DNA of 64,000 nucleotides from Shinisaurus crocodilurus (lineage: Eukaryota > Chordata > Lepidosauria > Squamata > Shinisauridae): assembly GCA_021292165.1 (NCBI GenBank), contig CM037880.1, positions 29,348,232 through 29,412,231 on the forward strand. The letters run 5' to 3'. The position numbers were made by a program, and so were the translations under genes. Positions 22,680 to 33,000 of the stretch are shown one piece after another; position 1 is the stretch's first letter, and every line of letters begins with the position of its first letter. A model generated the notes under the pieces. The model made no database searches, was not told where the DNA came from, and saw only the letters and a program-made list of their open reading frames with translations.

Positions 22680-23130
22680 TAAAAAAGTCTTACAGTGCCG
22701 TGCCATCCAATGTGGCTGCCCATAACCCTCTGAACTCAGAGCATTATGGGCATCCAATCAAGCGCAGGAGAAGCACAGAGGCAAGGATTGCCTCCACACT
22801 CCCCTCGCCCTGCAAAAGACATAGACAGCAGATTTCAGCCATCTATGTCTTTTGCCCCTCTTTGTGAGAAGGGGGGGCTGAGGCCCCACCGGGATATGTC
22901 GTATCTCGGCGGAACCTCACTCCTCCCCTCCCAGGCCCCTGGAACGCCTCCCCAGCACCTTCTCCGAAGTCGCACTTGTGACTTCAGAGCCGCAGCCAGC
23001 ACAGAAAGGACCGCGCCAGGCTGCAAGGCTGGAGGGAGGGCGCTCCATGGTCAGAGGCCCAGCTCCAACCTCAGACCACATTTCGGAAGTCGGAGCTGGA
23101 ACACTGACCTATCCTTTGGCCATCTAGACA
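22680..23130. other. GC-rich island with hairpins, unassigned
   Basis: About 450 bases of high GC in an AT-rich setting. It includes the hairpin AAAGACATAGACAG...CATCTATGTCTTTT at 22814-22853 and a second near CGAAGTCGCACTTGTGACTT. A 130-codon ORF shows no domain. It might be the interior of a DNA element. No termini found. Confidence 0.35.
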
Positions 23131-23140
23131 GTATCTAGAG

Positions 23141-23275
23141 CAGTGTTCTCCAATCTTGGGTCCCCAGATGTTTTTGGCCTACAACTCCCAGCATGCCCCA
23201 GCCAGCATAGCTGGCTGGGGCATGCTGGGAGTTGTAGGCCAAAAACATCTGGGGACCCAAGGTTGGAGAATACTG
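23141..23275. mobile_element. Palindromic hAT MITE (CAGTGTTCTCC family)
   Basis: Ends CAGTGTTCTCCAATCTTGGG and GGTTGGAGAATACTG. The flanks are ATCTAGAG and CTCTAGAG, 7 of 8 matching. The core GCCTACAACTCCCAGCATGC occurs in both orientations. Confidence 0.92.
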
Positions 23276-23885
23276 CTCTAGAGGCAATAGGATTGCACCA
23301 TTAATTGGTATTGAAAAGATTTGTAATGGCAGCACCAGGCATATGTCTTTCAGGAGGATATTTGAAAGATGTAGTGCCAACACTAGAAAAGGCCCTCTTC
23401 TTTGTAGGTACATAATGTAGCACCCTAAGGGAGGCACAGAAGATGCATGCAACCCACAATAGATCCAGGATTAGTTAAAAGCAGTAAAACCAAAAGTAAA
23501 GGTAGCTTCACACTATTTTTAATGGAGTTTTAAAAATTGTCTTTTGATAAGTGCACTTTGAGTACAGTTTATTGTAGAAAAGTAGCATATAATTATACAT
23601 TGTAATCAACACCACTATATTTGACTAGTTTCTTTATGATCGCAAGTGATTCCCAACTAAACGAAGAGCTCCAAACAGTCCATATACCTGTCAGTCCCAC
23701 AACGCCCAATTATCGAGTGTGATGCTCCGGGCAGAAGTGTCCCTCCTCCGTTTTTAATACTTTATTTGAAATGAAAGCGTACTCTAGTAGCAGTCACTTT
23801 CCTTCCTGTTTCAAGAAGATGCGTCATTTCATAAGCTTTCAGTTTCACAGAACTGGTCCAGCTCTTACTGACCAATGTCTTAAGG
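23276..23885. other. No recognised gene
   Basis: Unique-looking AT-rich sequence. It ends in the TCTTAAGG target of the next element. Confidence 0.4.
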
Positions 23886-24556
23886 CAGCGGTCCCCAACC
23901 TTTTTGGGACCAGGGACCAGGGTCCCGTGGAATAAATTTTTCCATGGACCGGGGGTGGGTGGGTCAGCCCACCTCTCACCTGCTGTGCGGCCCAGGCGGC
24001 AGCACCGCAGAACCAAGAAGTGACGTGACGGGAGACCCGTCGCGTCACTTCCGGCTTTACTAAAATGCTCATCGGAAGAAGCAAGCAGAGGGACAAGCAG
24101 CGGGGGGTGCTCACCGGAGCTTGCGAGCACCCCAAGAGCCAGGACGGGGTGCTTGCGGCGCGTCCCAGCGGGCGGCTTGCGGCGCGTCCTGGCGGGCAGC
24201 GCGCACCACGCCTGGCCGTCATGCCGCTGCGCCGCTGCACCGCACGCCAAACCCTGTCCTGGCTCTTGGGGTGCTCGCGAGCTCCGGCGAGCACCCCCCC
24301 CTGCCGCTCGTCCCTCTGCTCGCCTCCCCGACGAGCATTTTTGTAAAACTGGGCGGTGCAGCGGCCAGGGCAGTGCGGTGGCCGGGCAGCGTGGTGGCCG
24401 GGCAGTGCGGTGGCCGGGCAGCGTGGCAGTTGGGACAGTGCGGTGGCCGGGCGGCACAGCAAGCTGGGTGGCACAGTGGCCAGGGCACCGCGCAGCCCAG
24501 TTCTTAAGAAGCCACAGACCGGTACCGGTCCACGGCCCGGGGGTTGGGGACCCCTG
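23886..24556. mobile_element. 671-bp hAT element with exact 8-bp TSD and GC-rich foldback core
   Basis: The termini are CAGCGGTCCCCAACC and GGTTGGGGACCCCTG, with exact TSD TCTTAAGG at 23878-23885 and 24557-24564. Further in, an inverted pair (GTGCTCACCGGAGCTTGCGA and its inverse near 24258-24300) makes a large foldback. A short GGTGGCCGGGCAGCG-type tandem occupies 24366-24450. ORFs up to 231 codons overlap it on both strands, but they are compositional artefacts with no transposase motifs. Resembles widespread vertebrate hAT families with the same ends. Confidence 0.92.
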
Positions 24557-24564
24557 TCTTAAGG

Positions 24565-24650
24565 CACAATCCTATGCAAGTTTAGACAGAAAAAAGGCTT
24601 ACAACTCCCAGCATGCCCCAGCCAGCTATGCTTGGCTTCCAAGGCAGATG
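24565..24650. mobile_element. Half copy of CAATCCTATGCATG palindromic MITE
   Basis: Reads CACAATCCTATGCAAGTTTA then GACAGAAAAAAGG and CTACAA-type core text. The right arm is missing. It directly abuts the TSD of the preceding hAT element. Confidence 0.75.
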
Positions 24651-24656
24651 CAGAGA

Positions 24657-25084
24657 GGCCGTAGCTTAGTGGATAGAGCAGCTGCTTTGCATGCAGAAGA
24701 TCCCTGGTTCAATCCCCGGCATCTCCAGATAGGGCAGGGAAAACTGCCTGCTGATAGTAGTAGTAGTAGGCGATCACTCGTGACCGAGTAAGATTGTCTT
24801 CCAGGATAAAATTACAAAAAGAAAATTATAAAAGAGGAAACTCTAAAAATAAAAATAAAAAATTGTGTAGACTCTAGCGATGGGTCCGTAAGTGACTGTG
24901 GAGGCCAATTCTAGATCCACACAGCTTCCCACAGTGAGGACACAGGTTACCAGATGGAAGATGGTCCTGTAAAGGATGGAGCTGATACCTGCTGATACCT
25001 GGAGAGCCCGCTGCCATTCAGTGTCATCAGTACTGGGCTAGGACCATGGTCTGACTCAGTATAAGGCAGCGTTCTATGTTTCTA
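24657..25084 (+). mobile_element. tRNA-derived SINE split by a LINE 3' end
   Basis: The head GTAGCTTAGTGGATAGAGCA and TGGTTCAATCCCCGGC are polymerase III A- and B-box equivalents, with a TGC anticodon-like position (Ala type). After the LINE fragment (24757-24987) the SINE resumes with CTGGAGAGCCCGCTGCC and ends GACTCAGTATAAGGCAGC...TTCTATG. That tail resembles the CR1 end at 28.85 kb. Not a functional tRNA gene. Confidence 0.87.
24757..24987 (-). mobile_element. 3' end of the zinc-finger LINE, inserted in a SINE
   Basis: Nearly identical to 40625-40815, including GCGATCACTCGTGACCGAGT and CTAGCGATGGGTCCGTAAGT. It ends in a (TAG)n-type tail at the low-coordinate side. It is flanked by CCTGCTGATA at 24747-24756 and 24988-24997, a 10-bp duplication of the host SINE. 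5'-truncated and encodes only the last zinc-finger residues. Confidence 0.9.
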
Positions 25085-26240
25085 TGGACTGGACAGTCCA
25101 TCAAACAGAGGACACCTTGAAATAGAGGACTGTGTCCTCTGCCAGCTCTCCAAAACAGACTTGTCTTCTGTAAAGTAGGACAGCTGGCCACACTAATAAG
25201 GACCAGCACTTGAAGAATTGAGATTGCTCTTAGATATGGTATTCTATCCATTCTTGATTGGGATGAAAATGGCATGGCAATGCAGAAAGGGAGCATGAAG
25301 TATCTAAAGCCATAGACTAGGTCAATGCTCTTTTTCTCTAAGCTCATATAAATGTTATACAGTGGCATTCACAGGTATGCATTTGTGTGGATTAAAAGCT
25401 AAATTATTCCAGAAAATGCCTTTGTTTATACTTAAAAGACAGCAGTTGCTTAAACGAATTGGAGGGATCTTTAGTTACTTCCCCATATTTAGCATATGAA
25501 ATGCAAAGGAAGTACTTCAAACACTTAGAAAATGCTGGTTATGGTTATGGGAGGTAATTGTAAAGATTACAGGTGGTCCCTTTACACAGGTACAATTACC
25601 ATTGACTTCAAAGGAAATCATGTACTTTTATCTCTCAGCAAATTGGCTCTGAATAGGTAAGTAGCAGAATTTTGTGTAATTACTAAATTAATAAGCATTG
25701 CGAATCTAGTTATATCAAGAAATTGTCTGTTTTGCTAAATGTATACATTTCTGCTGATCACCTGCATTTAATAACCCAATTGTGGTTAAATATTAGCTGT
25801 GCTAGACCCTCTGCGGTATTGTATTATTTTGTAGGTTGTGGAGTATTAGCAGGTGAGCATTTGCAAAATCAGGAAGTGACAAACTTTTTTCCAGACCACT
25901 CTCTGCCTCTCCAAGATTTTTACACACACAATGTTTTGTCACTGCTGGTGATCAGGCTGATAGTCTAAAAGCAGCTCCCTCTCAGCAAAATTAACAAATT
26001 GCTCAGATTGAGAAACCAGATCAGAGTCAGCAGCTTTATATGACCTTGTTGCCATCAAGGTAGATGTAATACCTACTGAAATGGTAGATGTAATACCTCC
26101 TCTGGCCATCGACAATGGTGGTGCTGTTATGTAGCAGAAAACAGGCCAAAGGCTCTTTTCTCCAGGCAGATGGCACAGAGGACAAGGCATCTGGGTCTTT
26201 CTGCTAGAGTTTCCACTTCAAGGCTTTTGTGGCCTTACAT
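25085..26240. other. Mostly unique AT-rich sequence
   Basis: No gene. 25380-25720 has homeodomain- and POU-like words (GGTAATTGT, TTTAGCATATGAAATGC) and no repeat. It is a reasonable place to look for conservation. Confidence 0.35.
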
Positions 26241-26376
26241 CAGGCTTCCCCAACCTACCACCCTCTGGATATTTTGGACTACAACTCCCATCTTCCCCAG
26301 CTATCATGGCCAATGATCAGGAATGCTGAGAGTTGTAGTCCAAAACATCTGGAGGATTCCAGGTTGGGGAAGGCTG
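26241..26376. mobile_element. Palindromic hAT MITE (CAGCCTTCC family)
   Basis: Ends CAGGCTTCCCCAACCTACC and AGGTTGGGGAAGGCTG. The flanks are CCTTACAT and CCTTACAC, 7 of 8 matching. The arms contain GGACTACAACTCCCATC and AGAGTTGTAGTCC. Confidence 0.9.
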
Positions 26377-26619
26377 CCTTACACCTTTGTTCTCCGCTCT
26401 ACTTGATAACAAAGTACAACTCCTACCACCCTTTGCTCTATTTCCTCATTACCCAGTTAGGTGGACATATTTGAATCCCTTTCCTTCTATCACTATTTTG
26501 TTTCTGCCTATTGCCTCCATATATATTCATAGACATGATGGTCAAGGCACTGCAGGTTCCCCGTTTCCTCCCCACCTCTCCTTTCACATATATGCATGTG
26601 TATATATCTCTATCTCTAT

Positions 26620-26640
26620 TTAGATCTAGATCTAGATCTA
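26620..26640. repeat. (TAGATC)n short tandem
   Basis: Three and a half perfect 6-bp units. Confidence 0.85.
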
Positions 26641-26649
26641 CATCATACA

Positions 26650-27225
26650 CATGACAGAAACAGAAGCCAAGGTTGCTGACCTGGAGAAGTTAAGAGAGGC
26701 AGAGATGTTGTGAGATGAGACCTTCGGGGACCTAATAGCGGTGTCCAAATCCCTGGGTGGGAGCTCCTCTGTTGTCATGGAGAATGGGAGTCTTGGAGAA
26801 GGAGGGCGTCATTCTGATGAAGAGGGAAATTATCCCTTAGAAGGAACCCATTCTTTGGAACATGAGCAAATATCCTCTTACACTGAGAACATGCCTCCAG
26901 GAGCCAGAGGGCTTGCGGTAGTGGGAGATTCGATCATTAGACACATAGACAGCTGGATTTGTGATGGGTGTGTAGACTGCATGGTAAATTGTCTGCCTGT
27001 TGCGAAGGTTATGGATATCACGCACCATCTAGATAGCTCTATAGATAGTGCTGGGGTGGAGGCAGTGGTCGTGGTCCATGTTGGTACCAATGACCTGGGG
27101 AAATATAGTCATGAGGTCCTGGAAGCCAAATTTAGGTTGCAAGGTAGGAGGTTGAAATCCAGGACTACCAAGGTGGCTTTCTCTGAAATGCTACCTGTTC
27201 CACGCATATAGAAGGACAAGCCCTG
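26650..27225 (+). pseudogene. CR1 ORF1 esterase-domain remnant
   Basis: A frame at 26741-27211 gives AVVGDSIIRHIDSW (SGNH-hydrolase block with GDS), then VVVHVGTNDLGKYS (the GxND block). CR1-like ORF1 proteins are known to carry an esterase of this family. The reading frame stops soon after and joins abruptly to ORF2 sequence, so the region between (endonuclease) is deleted. The catalytic histidine region is not visible. In a live element this protein would act in the ribonucleoprotein with ORF2. Confidence 0.8.
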
Positions 27226-28860
27226 CTAAAAAAGGATCACATGGCTTCCACAAAGGTAAGTCCTGTCTCACCAGCATTTTAGAGTTCTTTGAGAGTGTCA
27301 ATGAACATGTGGACAGGGGTGATCCGGTAAACATTGTTTACCTGGATTTCCAAAAGGCTTTTGACATAGTCCCTCACAAAAGACTCCTGAGCAATCTTAG
27401 CAGTCATGGAATAAGAGGAGAGGTCCTCTTATGGATCAGTAACTGGTTAAAAAACAGAAAGCAGAGAGTAGGAATAAATAGTAAATTTTTCCAATGGAGG
27501 GATGTAAACAGTGGAGTCCCACAGGGATTTGCATTGGGACCAGTGCTTTTCAACTTATTCATAAATGATTGTGAATTAGGAGTGAGCAGTGAAATGACCA
27601 AGTTTGCTGATGACACCAAATTATTTAGGGTGGTTAAAACAAAAACGGATTGAGAGGAGCTCCAAAAGGATCTCTCCACACTGGGAAAATGGGCTTCAAA
27701 ATGGCAAATGTGGTTCAGTGTAAGCAAGTGTAAAGTAATGCACGTTGGGGCAAAAAATCCAAACTTCAACTATATACTTGATGGGAACTGAGCTAATGGT
27801 GACTGACCAAGAAAGAGTTCTTGGGGTTGCGGTGGACAGCTCAATGAAAATGTCAACCCAGTGTATGGCTGTTGTGAAAAAGGCAAATTCCATGTCAGGC
27901 ATAATTAGGAAAGGAATTGAAAATAAAACTGCCAATAACATACTTCCCTTATACAAACCTATGGTACAACCACTCTTAGAATACTGTCTACAGTTCTGGT
28001 CACTGCACCTAAAAAAGGATATACAGTAATACCTTGGATTACAAGTAACTTGGTTTGAGAGCATTTTGCAAGACAAGCAAATTTTTAAATATTTATTTAA
28101 TTTTTTTTAACTTGATATACAAGCGTCGTCTTGCAATACAAGAACTGAAGTACGGCTTAAATTAAAAATCTCTGTACAAATTTTTTTGGGGGGATTTCGT
28201 TTTGATATAAGAGTGTTTTGGATTACAAGCACCTTTCCGGAACGAATTATGCTCTCAATCCAAGGCATGACTGTAGTAGAGTTGGGAACAGTGCAGAAAA
28301 GGGCAACTAAAATGATCAAGGAGCTGGAGCAACTCCCCTATGAAGAAAGGTTACAATGTCTCAGACTGTTTAGCTTAGAAAAGAGGGTAGTAAGGGGAAA
28401 CATGATAGGGGATGTACAGAATTATGCATGGTGTGGAGAAAGTGGATAGGGAGATATTTACTAGACATAATACTAGAACCTGGGGTCATCCCATGAAGCT
28501 GATTGGTGGGAGATTCAGGAGGACAGATAAAAGGAAGTACTTCTTCACACAGCACATAGTTAAACTATGGAATTCACTTCCACAAGATGTAGTGATGGCC
28601 ACCAATTTGGAGGGCTTTAAAAGGGGATTGGATAAATTCATGGAGAAGACTATCAATGGCTACTAGTCCTGATGGCTATTTGCTTCCTCCAGCATCAGAG
28701 GCATTATGCCTATGTACACCAGTTGCTGGGGAACTTGAGTGGGAAGGTGCTGTTGCACTCAAGTCCTGCTTGTGGATTTCCCATGGGCAGCTGGTTGGCC
28801 ACTGTGTGAACAGAATGTTGGACTAGATAGACTGATCCAGCATGACTTTTCTTATGTTCT
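27226..28860 (+). mobile_element. CR1 LINE ORF2 (reverse transcriptase to 3' end), interrupted
   Basis: Translation gives SHGFHKGKSC, VYLDFQKAFDIVPHKRLL, GVPQGFALGPVLFNLFINDC and FADDTKL, the reverse-transcriptase palm. A stop follows at TKTD. The thumb and C-terminus continue in other frames: YKPMVQPLLEYCLQFWSLHL, then KRATKMIKELEQLPYEERLQ, then RRTDKRKYFFTQHIVKLWNS. A mariner MITE (28024-28273) sits between KKDI and VELG. The 3' end is the TTTTCTTATGTTCTT type. Dead but close to complete at its 3' side. Confidence 0.92.
28024..28273. mobile_element. Tc1/mariner-type MITE inside CR1, TA duplication
   Basis: Ends CAGTAATACCTTGGATTACA and the inverse GGCATGACTG, flanked by TA at 28022-28023 and 28274-28275. 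Removing it rejoins the CR1 frame at GGATATAGTAGAG, which confirms the insertion boundaries. Same family as 7437-7698. No transposase. Confidence 0.92.
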
Positions 28861-29697
28861 TAGAATCCCAGCACTGCAGTCTTGCTGCATTCTCATCACT
28901 GCCCATGTCAAGTTAAGCATCCCACTTAGGGAAATATTGTACAAAGGCAAGCACTAAAAATTAGATTTATGCTGGTTTAGAGGTAAAACTCAGCTGCAGA
29001 AGCAATTACAAGCAATTTGATTTCTATTTTGCAAAGCACAGTAGGCTTCTATTGAAACAAGTTTTATATTCATTTTAATGAACACCATATGCCAAAAAAC
29101 CTAGTTGGAAATTAAAGAGGAAGTTTATGCTAAACACTTGCAAACTTTTCCTATTTATGAACTCCAAAAAAGTTCAATCTCACATTCCATGTTTGCGCAA
29201 AACATCAACTGATTTAAGCTTTGCACGGACAGTTCTTAGTTCATAGACAGTTATCACTGGGTGTTCAAGTTACTATAGTTTACCATATAATAAAACAATT
29301 TTAACTGGCAAGAGCTTTGTAGTATTTATTTTGCTTTATGCACACAATAAAGCCTTCTGGGGTAGGTTGGGATTCCCATCTTATAGACAACACTGAGAAG
29401 GAATGACCTTGCCAAGACCACCAGTACATTGATGGCAGAGAAGGCACATCAACCCAGATAGTCTGAGCATCATTAGCATTGCCAGGGCCTATGGTAAATG
29501 ACTGTTGGTTATTTCTAAAATGTTTCCTTCTCAATGGCCACTGCCAGGCTGAGGGTGGGTAGATTAGCACCCTCTCTGTTGTCCTATCGCCGGCAGGCAA
29601 ATACATTTTTATTCAGGCTGGCCTTTTGCATATAAACTGGTCCATTGCTGAAGGGAGGTTTATTTGGCTGATGCTGTTTTCCTTCTATTGTTGAGTT
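28861..29697. other. Unique sequence with a weak MIR-like core near 29340-29460
   Basis: TTCCCATCTTATAGACAAC followed by GCCAAGACCACCAGT resembles the CORE of old tRNA-SINEs. The rest shows no gene. Confidence 0.35.
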
Positions 29698-29972
29698 CAG
29701 GGCCAGCCCTGCTATTAGGCATAGTGAGGTAACCACCTCAGGCGGCAGATGCTGGGGGAGGCAAGGGCAGTGAGATGTTGGAGGGTAGAACTATATGGTC
29801 CAAGTGGCCGGCCCAGTGTCTTCTAAGCTAGACTGCTGCCTTCAAGAGGATATTGGGCCATCGCCAGTATCAAAATAAGATTCAGATGCCAGTTCATTCA
29901 GCTTCTGTACATGGAATGGGGATGCTATCTTGTGCTTTGCCTCAGGCAGCAAAAAATCTTGGGCCAGCCCTG
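29698..29972. mobile_element. hAT-like element (CAGGGCCAGCCC family)
   Basis: Ends CAGGGCCAGCCCTGCTATTA and CTTGGGCCAGCCCTG. Internal blocks CTCAGGCGGCAGATGC and GCCTCAGGCAGC are near-inverse. The flanks match only partly (GTTGAGTT and GCTGTATT). 275 bp, non-coding. Confidence 0.7.
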
Positions 29973-30085
29973 GCTGTATTCTTAATTTATTTGTTTTTAT
30001 GTTATGTTTCAATTAAGATTTTGTTTTTAAAGTGGCTTTTGTTGTTAGCTGCCTTGAGTACCACATTTTGGCAAAGAGGGAGATA

Positions 30086-30110
30086 TAAATAAAATAAAAT
30101 AAAATAAAAT
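30086..30110. repeat. (AAATA)n microsatellite
   Basis: Perfect AAATA units, following an L2-like TTTTGGCAAAGAGGGAGATATAAAT tail. Confidence 0.9.
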
Positions 30111-30227
30111 GAATAACTTTATGTATAGCATCGGGCAATGTGTTCATGTGAATAACCACATTATATCTCCAAACACCGAATGTGCAGGCTTGCTGGTACC
30201 ATTCGTACAATCGAATATCTGCAATAG

Positions 30228-31128
30228 CATGCGGAATATGGAGCAGACTCGTTCTCTGTTGCTCCAGAGAGCAGGACTAGAACTAGTGATGCTGCCGAAT
30301 TTAGTAATGAGTTGGCTCGTTGTTTGAAATTTGTCTGTTCATAATGCTCACTTTCGTAGCAAGCCTAGATCGATGTATTAAGAATTCGCTATTACATTTG
30401 GAATTGATTGCGAGCTTTGGAGCATGCGTAGTCTGCATCTAAATAATGCCATTTCTGTGCATGCACTGAGTTGATTCAACCCCTGAATGATTCAGTACAT
30501 CCACCAAGGCTCCTGTCATCATCTCTGGCACAGCTCTGACTCCGTGAGGAGGAGGACTCCGTGGGTCCAGCTCCTTTCCTCCATAAACCAGCAATTGGCG
30601 AGTAAACATCACATGACATCATCATGCAGGCAAGCCACATGAAAACAACCAATCAGGAAGGGGGCACTAATGTTGTGACACATGACATCAGGCAGCACTA
30701 CGCAATTCCAAATTCCAGCTCCCAAGATGCACTTTGATATTGCGCAGGCGCAAAAACCCATATACACAGAACGAGATCTCGTACTAAAAGAGAACTCTCA
30801 TCTGAACTCGCTGGGACAAATTAGTTACTTTTTGAGTAAATAACGACTTTACTCAGGGTAAATTCATGAATCACTAACTAGAACCAATGGGTGGAAATTG
30901 CAGGCAAGCAAATTTGGGGTAAACATTAGGACAGCGGAGGCTGGCATGAGCTGTTCAATACCAACTTGTGGGGTGGTTGGCTCTCCTACACTGAAGGAAT
31001 TTAAGCAGAGTCTGGACAGCCATCAGTCAGGGATGCAGTTATTGTTTCCTGCATTGCAGATCCTGCACTGAAAAGTGGGTGGACTAGATAACCTCCAAGG
31101 TATCTTCCAAGCTCTATGATTCTATAAA
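30228..31128 (+). mobile_element. CR1 LINE 3' fragment split by a hAT element
   Basis: The left part (30228-30283) reads CTCGTTCTCTGTTGCTCCAG and AGCAGGACTAGAAC. The right part resumes after the insertion with CAATGGGTGGAAATTGCAGG and ends in the CR1 terminal block CTATGATTCTATAAATC. Removing the insertion and one TSD copy restores a continuous CR1 sequence. Confidence 0.85.
30284..30876. mobile_element. 593-bp hAT-type element with exact TSD (TAGTGAT ends)
   Basis: Termini TAGTGATGCTGCCGAATTTA and TTCATGAATCACTA, flanked by identical 8-mers ACTAGAAC at 30276-30283 and 30877-30884. The 8-bp TSD and nested position within CR1 make the call secure. No transposase ORF. The ends differ from the CAG-type hAT families nearby. 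Confidence 0.92.
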
Positions 31129-32225
31129 TCAAGAGCATTAATAATGGGACACAGCGAACAACATGAGATAATAAAGTGCACTGATGAGAGAAGAGGTCAC
31201 CTTGTGACTTAATGGAAGGAGTTGTTTTCACATATACAAACCAGCATACTGGAGAGGGATAACCAGCTAATAAAAAGGGGTGGTTCTGAAAAACAGAAAG
31301 GGGGCAGTTCTCAAAACCGGTTTCTGTTGTGCATCTGAAGCCACAGGCAGTCTTGGGGGTGATGCAGCACACTGGCAGCAGCCAAAGCAGCAAAACTGCA
31401 GTCTAATGATTAGACAGTGAAGGTTAAGGAGGACCATAAAAGATAATTGCAGTAGCCTAGTCAAGCAGTGATTAAGACAAAAGTGTGGCATTCAGCCAAG
31501 CCGGGGAACAGATAAGGGTGACTCCTGGCCAGGATTTTGGCATCATGGCAAGAGAGATAATAAAGTCAGATGACTGCAGAATTGCCACTTTGAAAGTAAA
31601 TTTAGAACTTGTACGTTCTGCTTAGAAGGGCATCGGTACCCTTGACAGGGGTTTCAAAACGCTTCGGAGCAGACCTTGAGACCCACCAACCCATATGCAG
31701 CCCACCAGCTCAATGTGCGTCTATATTGATCCTCACCAGGAACTTAGCACAGACCTGTTTTGGATGCCTTCGAGAGACGGCAAAAACAGAGGGGCTCTCA
31801 GGCACTTGTGACTATAAAATATTATTTTTCAAAATAAGAAAGGATGCTGCAGCAAGCAATCTCAGCCCCACTGCATTCTGGGCATGTCCATGATAGCCCA
31901 GATGCTGACACTGAGCCTGTTTTCCACAGACCCCACCTCTCTCAGTGGTCATTTGGGGGCCCCCTGGGCTGTGTGGCCCTGGACACTGGCCCCAAGGTCC
32001 AGCCCTGACTGTGCCATGGCTGGTGGGGTGTATTTGGATTGGTGGGGGTGGGGTCATACATCATGTGGACCTCTTGTGCAGTACGCATGGAGCCAAGCGC
32101 CCGGGGCGGAGTCATGCCTCCATCTTTCTTTCTGCTGAGAGAGGTGTTTCTGCAGACACCTTCACAGTGGCTAACAATGTTATGAATGGCTCAATGCGTA
32201 TTCCAAACATGGAACAACCTAAGGT
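31129..32225. other. Unassigned; possible L2 antisense remnant near 31390-31500
   Basis: AATTGCAGTAGCCTAGTCAA resembles the antisense L2 block at 44.07 kb (CATTGCAGTAGTCTAGCTT). The remainder is unrecognised and has no gene. Confidence 0.35.
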
Positions 32226-32300
32226 GATAGTTTCCTGCATTGAGCAGGGGGCTGGACTCGATAGCCTAGGCTCCTTCCAGCTCTATGATCGATGAAATCT
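32226..32300 (+). mobile_element. CR1/5S-SINE tail fragment
   Basis: TCCTGCATTGAGCAGGGGGC through CTCTATGATCGATGAA matches the common tail of CR1 and the 5S-SINE. The head is missing, so the source cannot be told. Confidence 0.65.
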
Positions 32301-32649
32301 ATGAATCCACCTTGATTTTTGAAATGCCCTATTCATGCTCCCCTGTGGCTAGACTATGTGTTCATTTACATGTATTCACTTATGTATTCATTTGGATTCT
32401 TCCTCCCCACCACTGCAAATCAGGTGATGACTGCAAAAGTTCACCATTGCTATGGGGAAATATAGCTACATCGAGGTTTTTTCCACCACAAGGTGGAAAT
32501 GTTGAGTCATGCTTTGAACGATCATTGGGATAAACCTTCAGTTAATGACTACAGTATTTAATTAATATGAATAGCCCTCTGTTTGTCTATTAGTCCCACT
32601 TCATTCCAGTTTCCAGAAAAATGCAGACATTTGAAGATTTCTCAGAAAT
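32301..32649. other. No recognised feature
   Basis: Nothing recognised. Short, motif-less frames only. Confidence 0.4.
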
Positions 32650-33000
32650 TTCAGTTAGTGTAAAATGTAGCAGTGAGCTTACTAAGTGTGTCCAATTATA
32701 CAGAACATCAGTTACGAGACCTTATATAGCTCTGCTGCTACATTCCAATCCAGTTCTGGGCAGGTTGCAAATGGTGGGTGCTCACTTATAAAGCCCTAAA
32801 TGGCTTGAGGTCTGGATCCCTAAATGACTGCCTCCTACCAAACAGATCTGCCTGAACACTGCACTAATCATCTGAGGCTCTCATCTCACTAATGTTAAGA
32901 ACATGGCGAGAGAGACAGAGCTCATGGCAGGTCTCCTCAACCCCCTCTGGTGGTTAAACACTCAAAAGTTGAGAGTGTTGTGGACACTCTCACAAAATGG
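32650..33000 (+). mobile_element. L2 LINE C-terminal remnant
   Basis: A short frame reads YKALNGLRSGSLNDCLLP, equivalent to the YKALHGLGPxYL block of L2. Strongly decayed. Confidence 0.55.

Noticed and set aside
22746..23138. 130-codon ORF in a GC island
   Set aside because: No recognisable domain. The region has hairpins and probably belongs to a repeat. A CpG-island promoter with a first exon is possible, but nothing supports splicing or coding.
24657..24730. tRNA-Ala-like gene
   Set aside because: It has A and B boxes, but the sequence continues as a SINE with sister copies at 36995 and 50465.
23762..24791. Overlapping ORFs of 128-231 codons on both strands
   Set aside because: They lie within the GC-rich foldback of a hAT element with exact TSDs. 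Reading frames stay open on both strands because of base composition.
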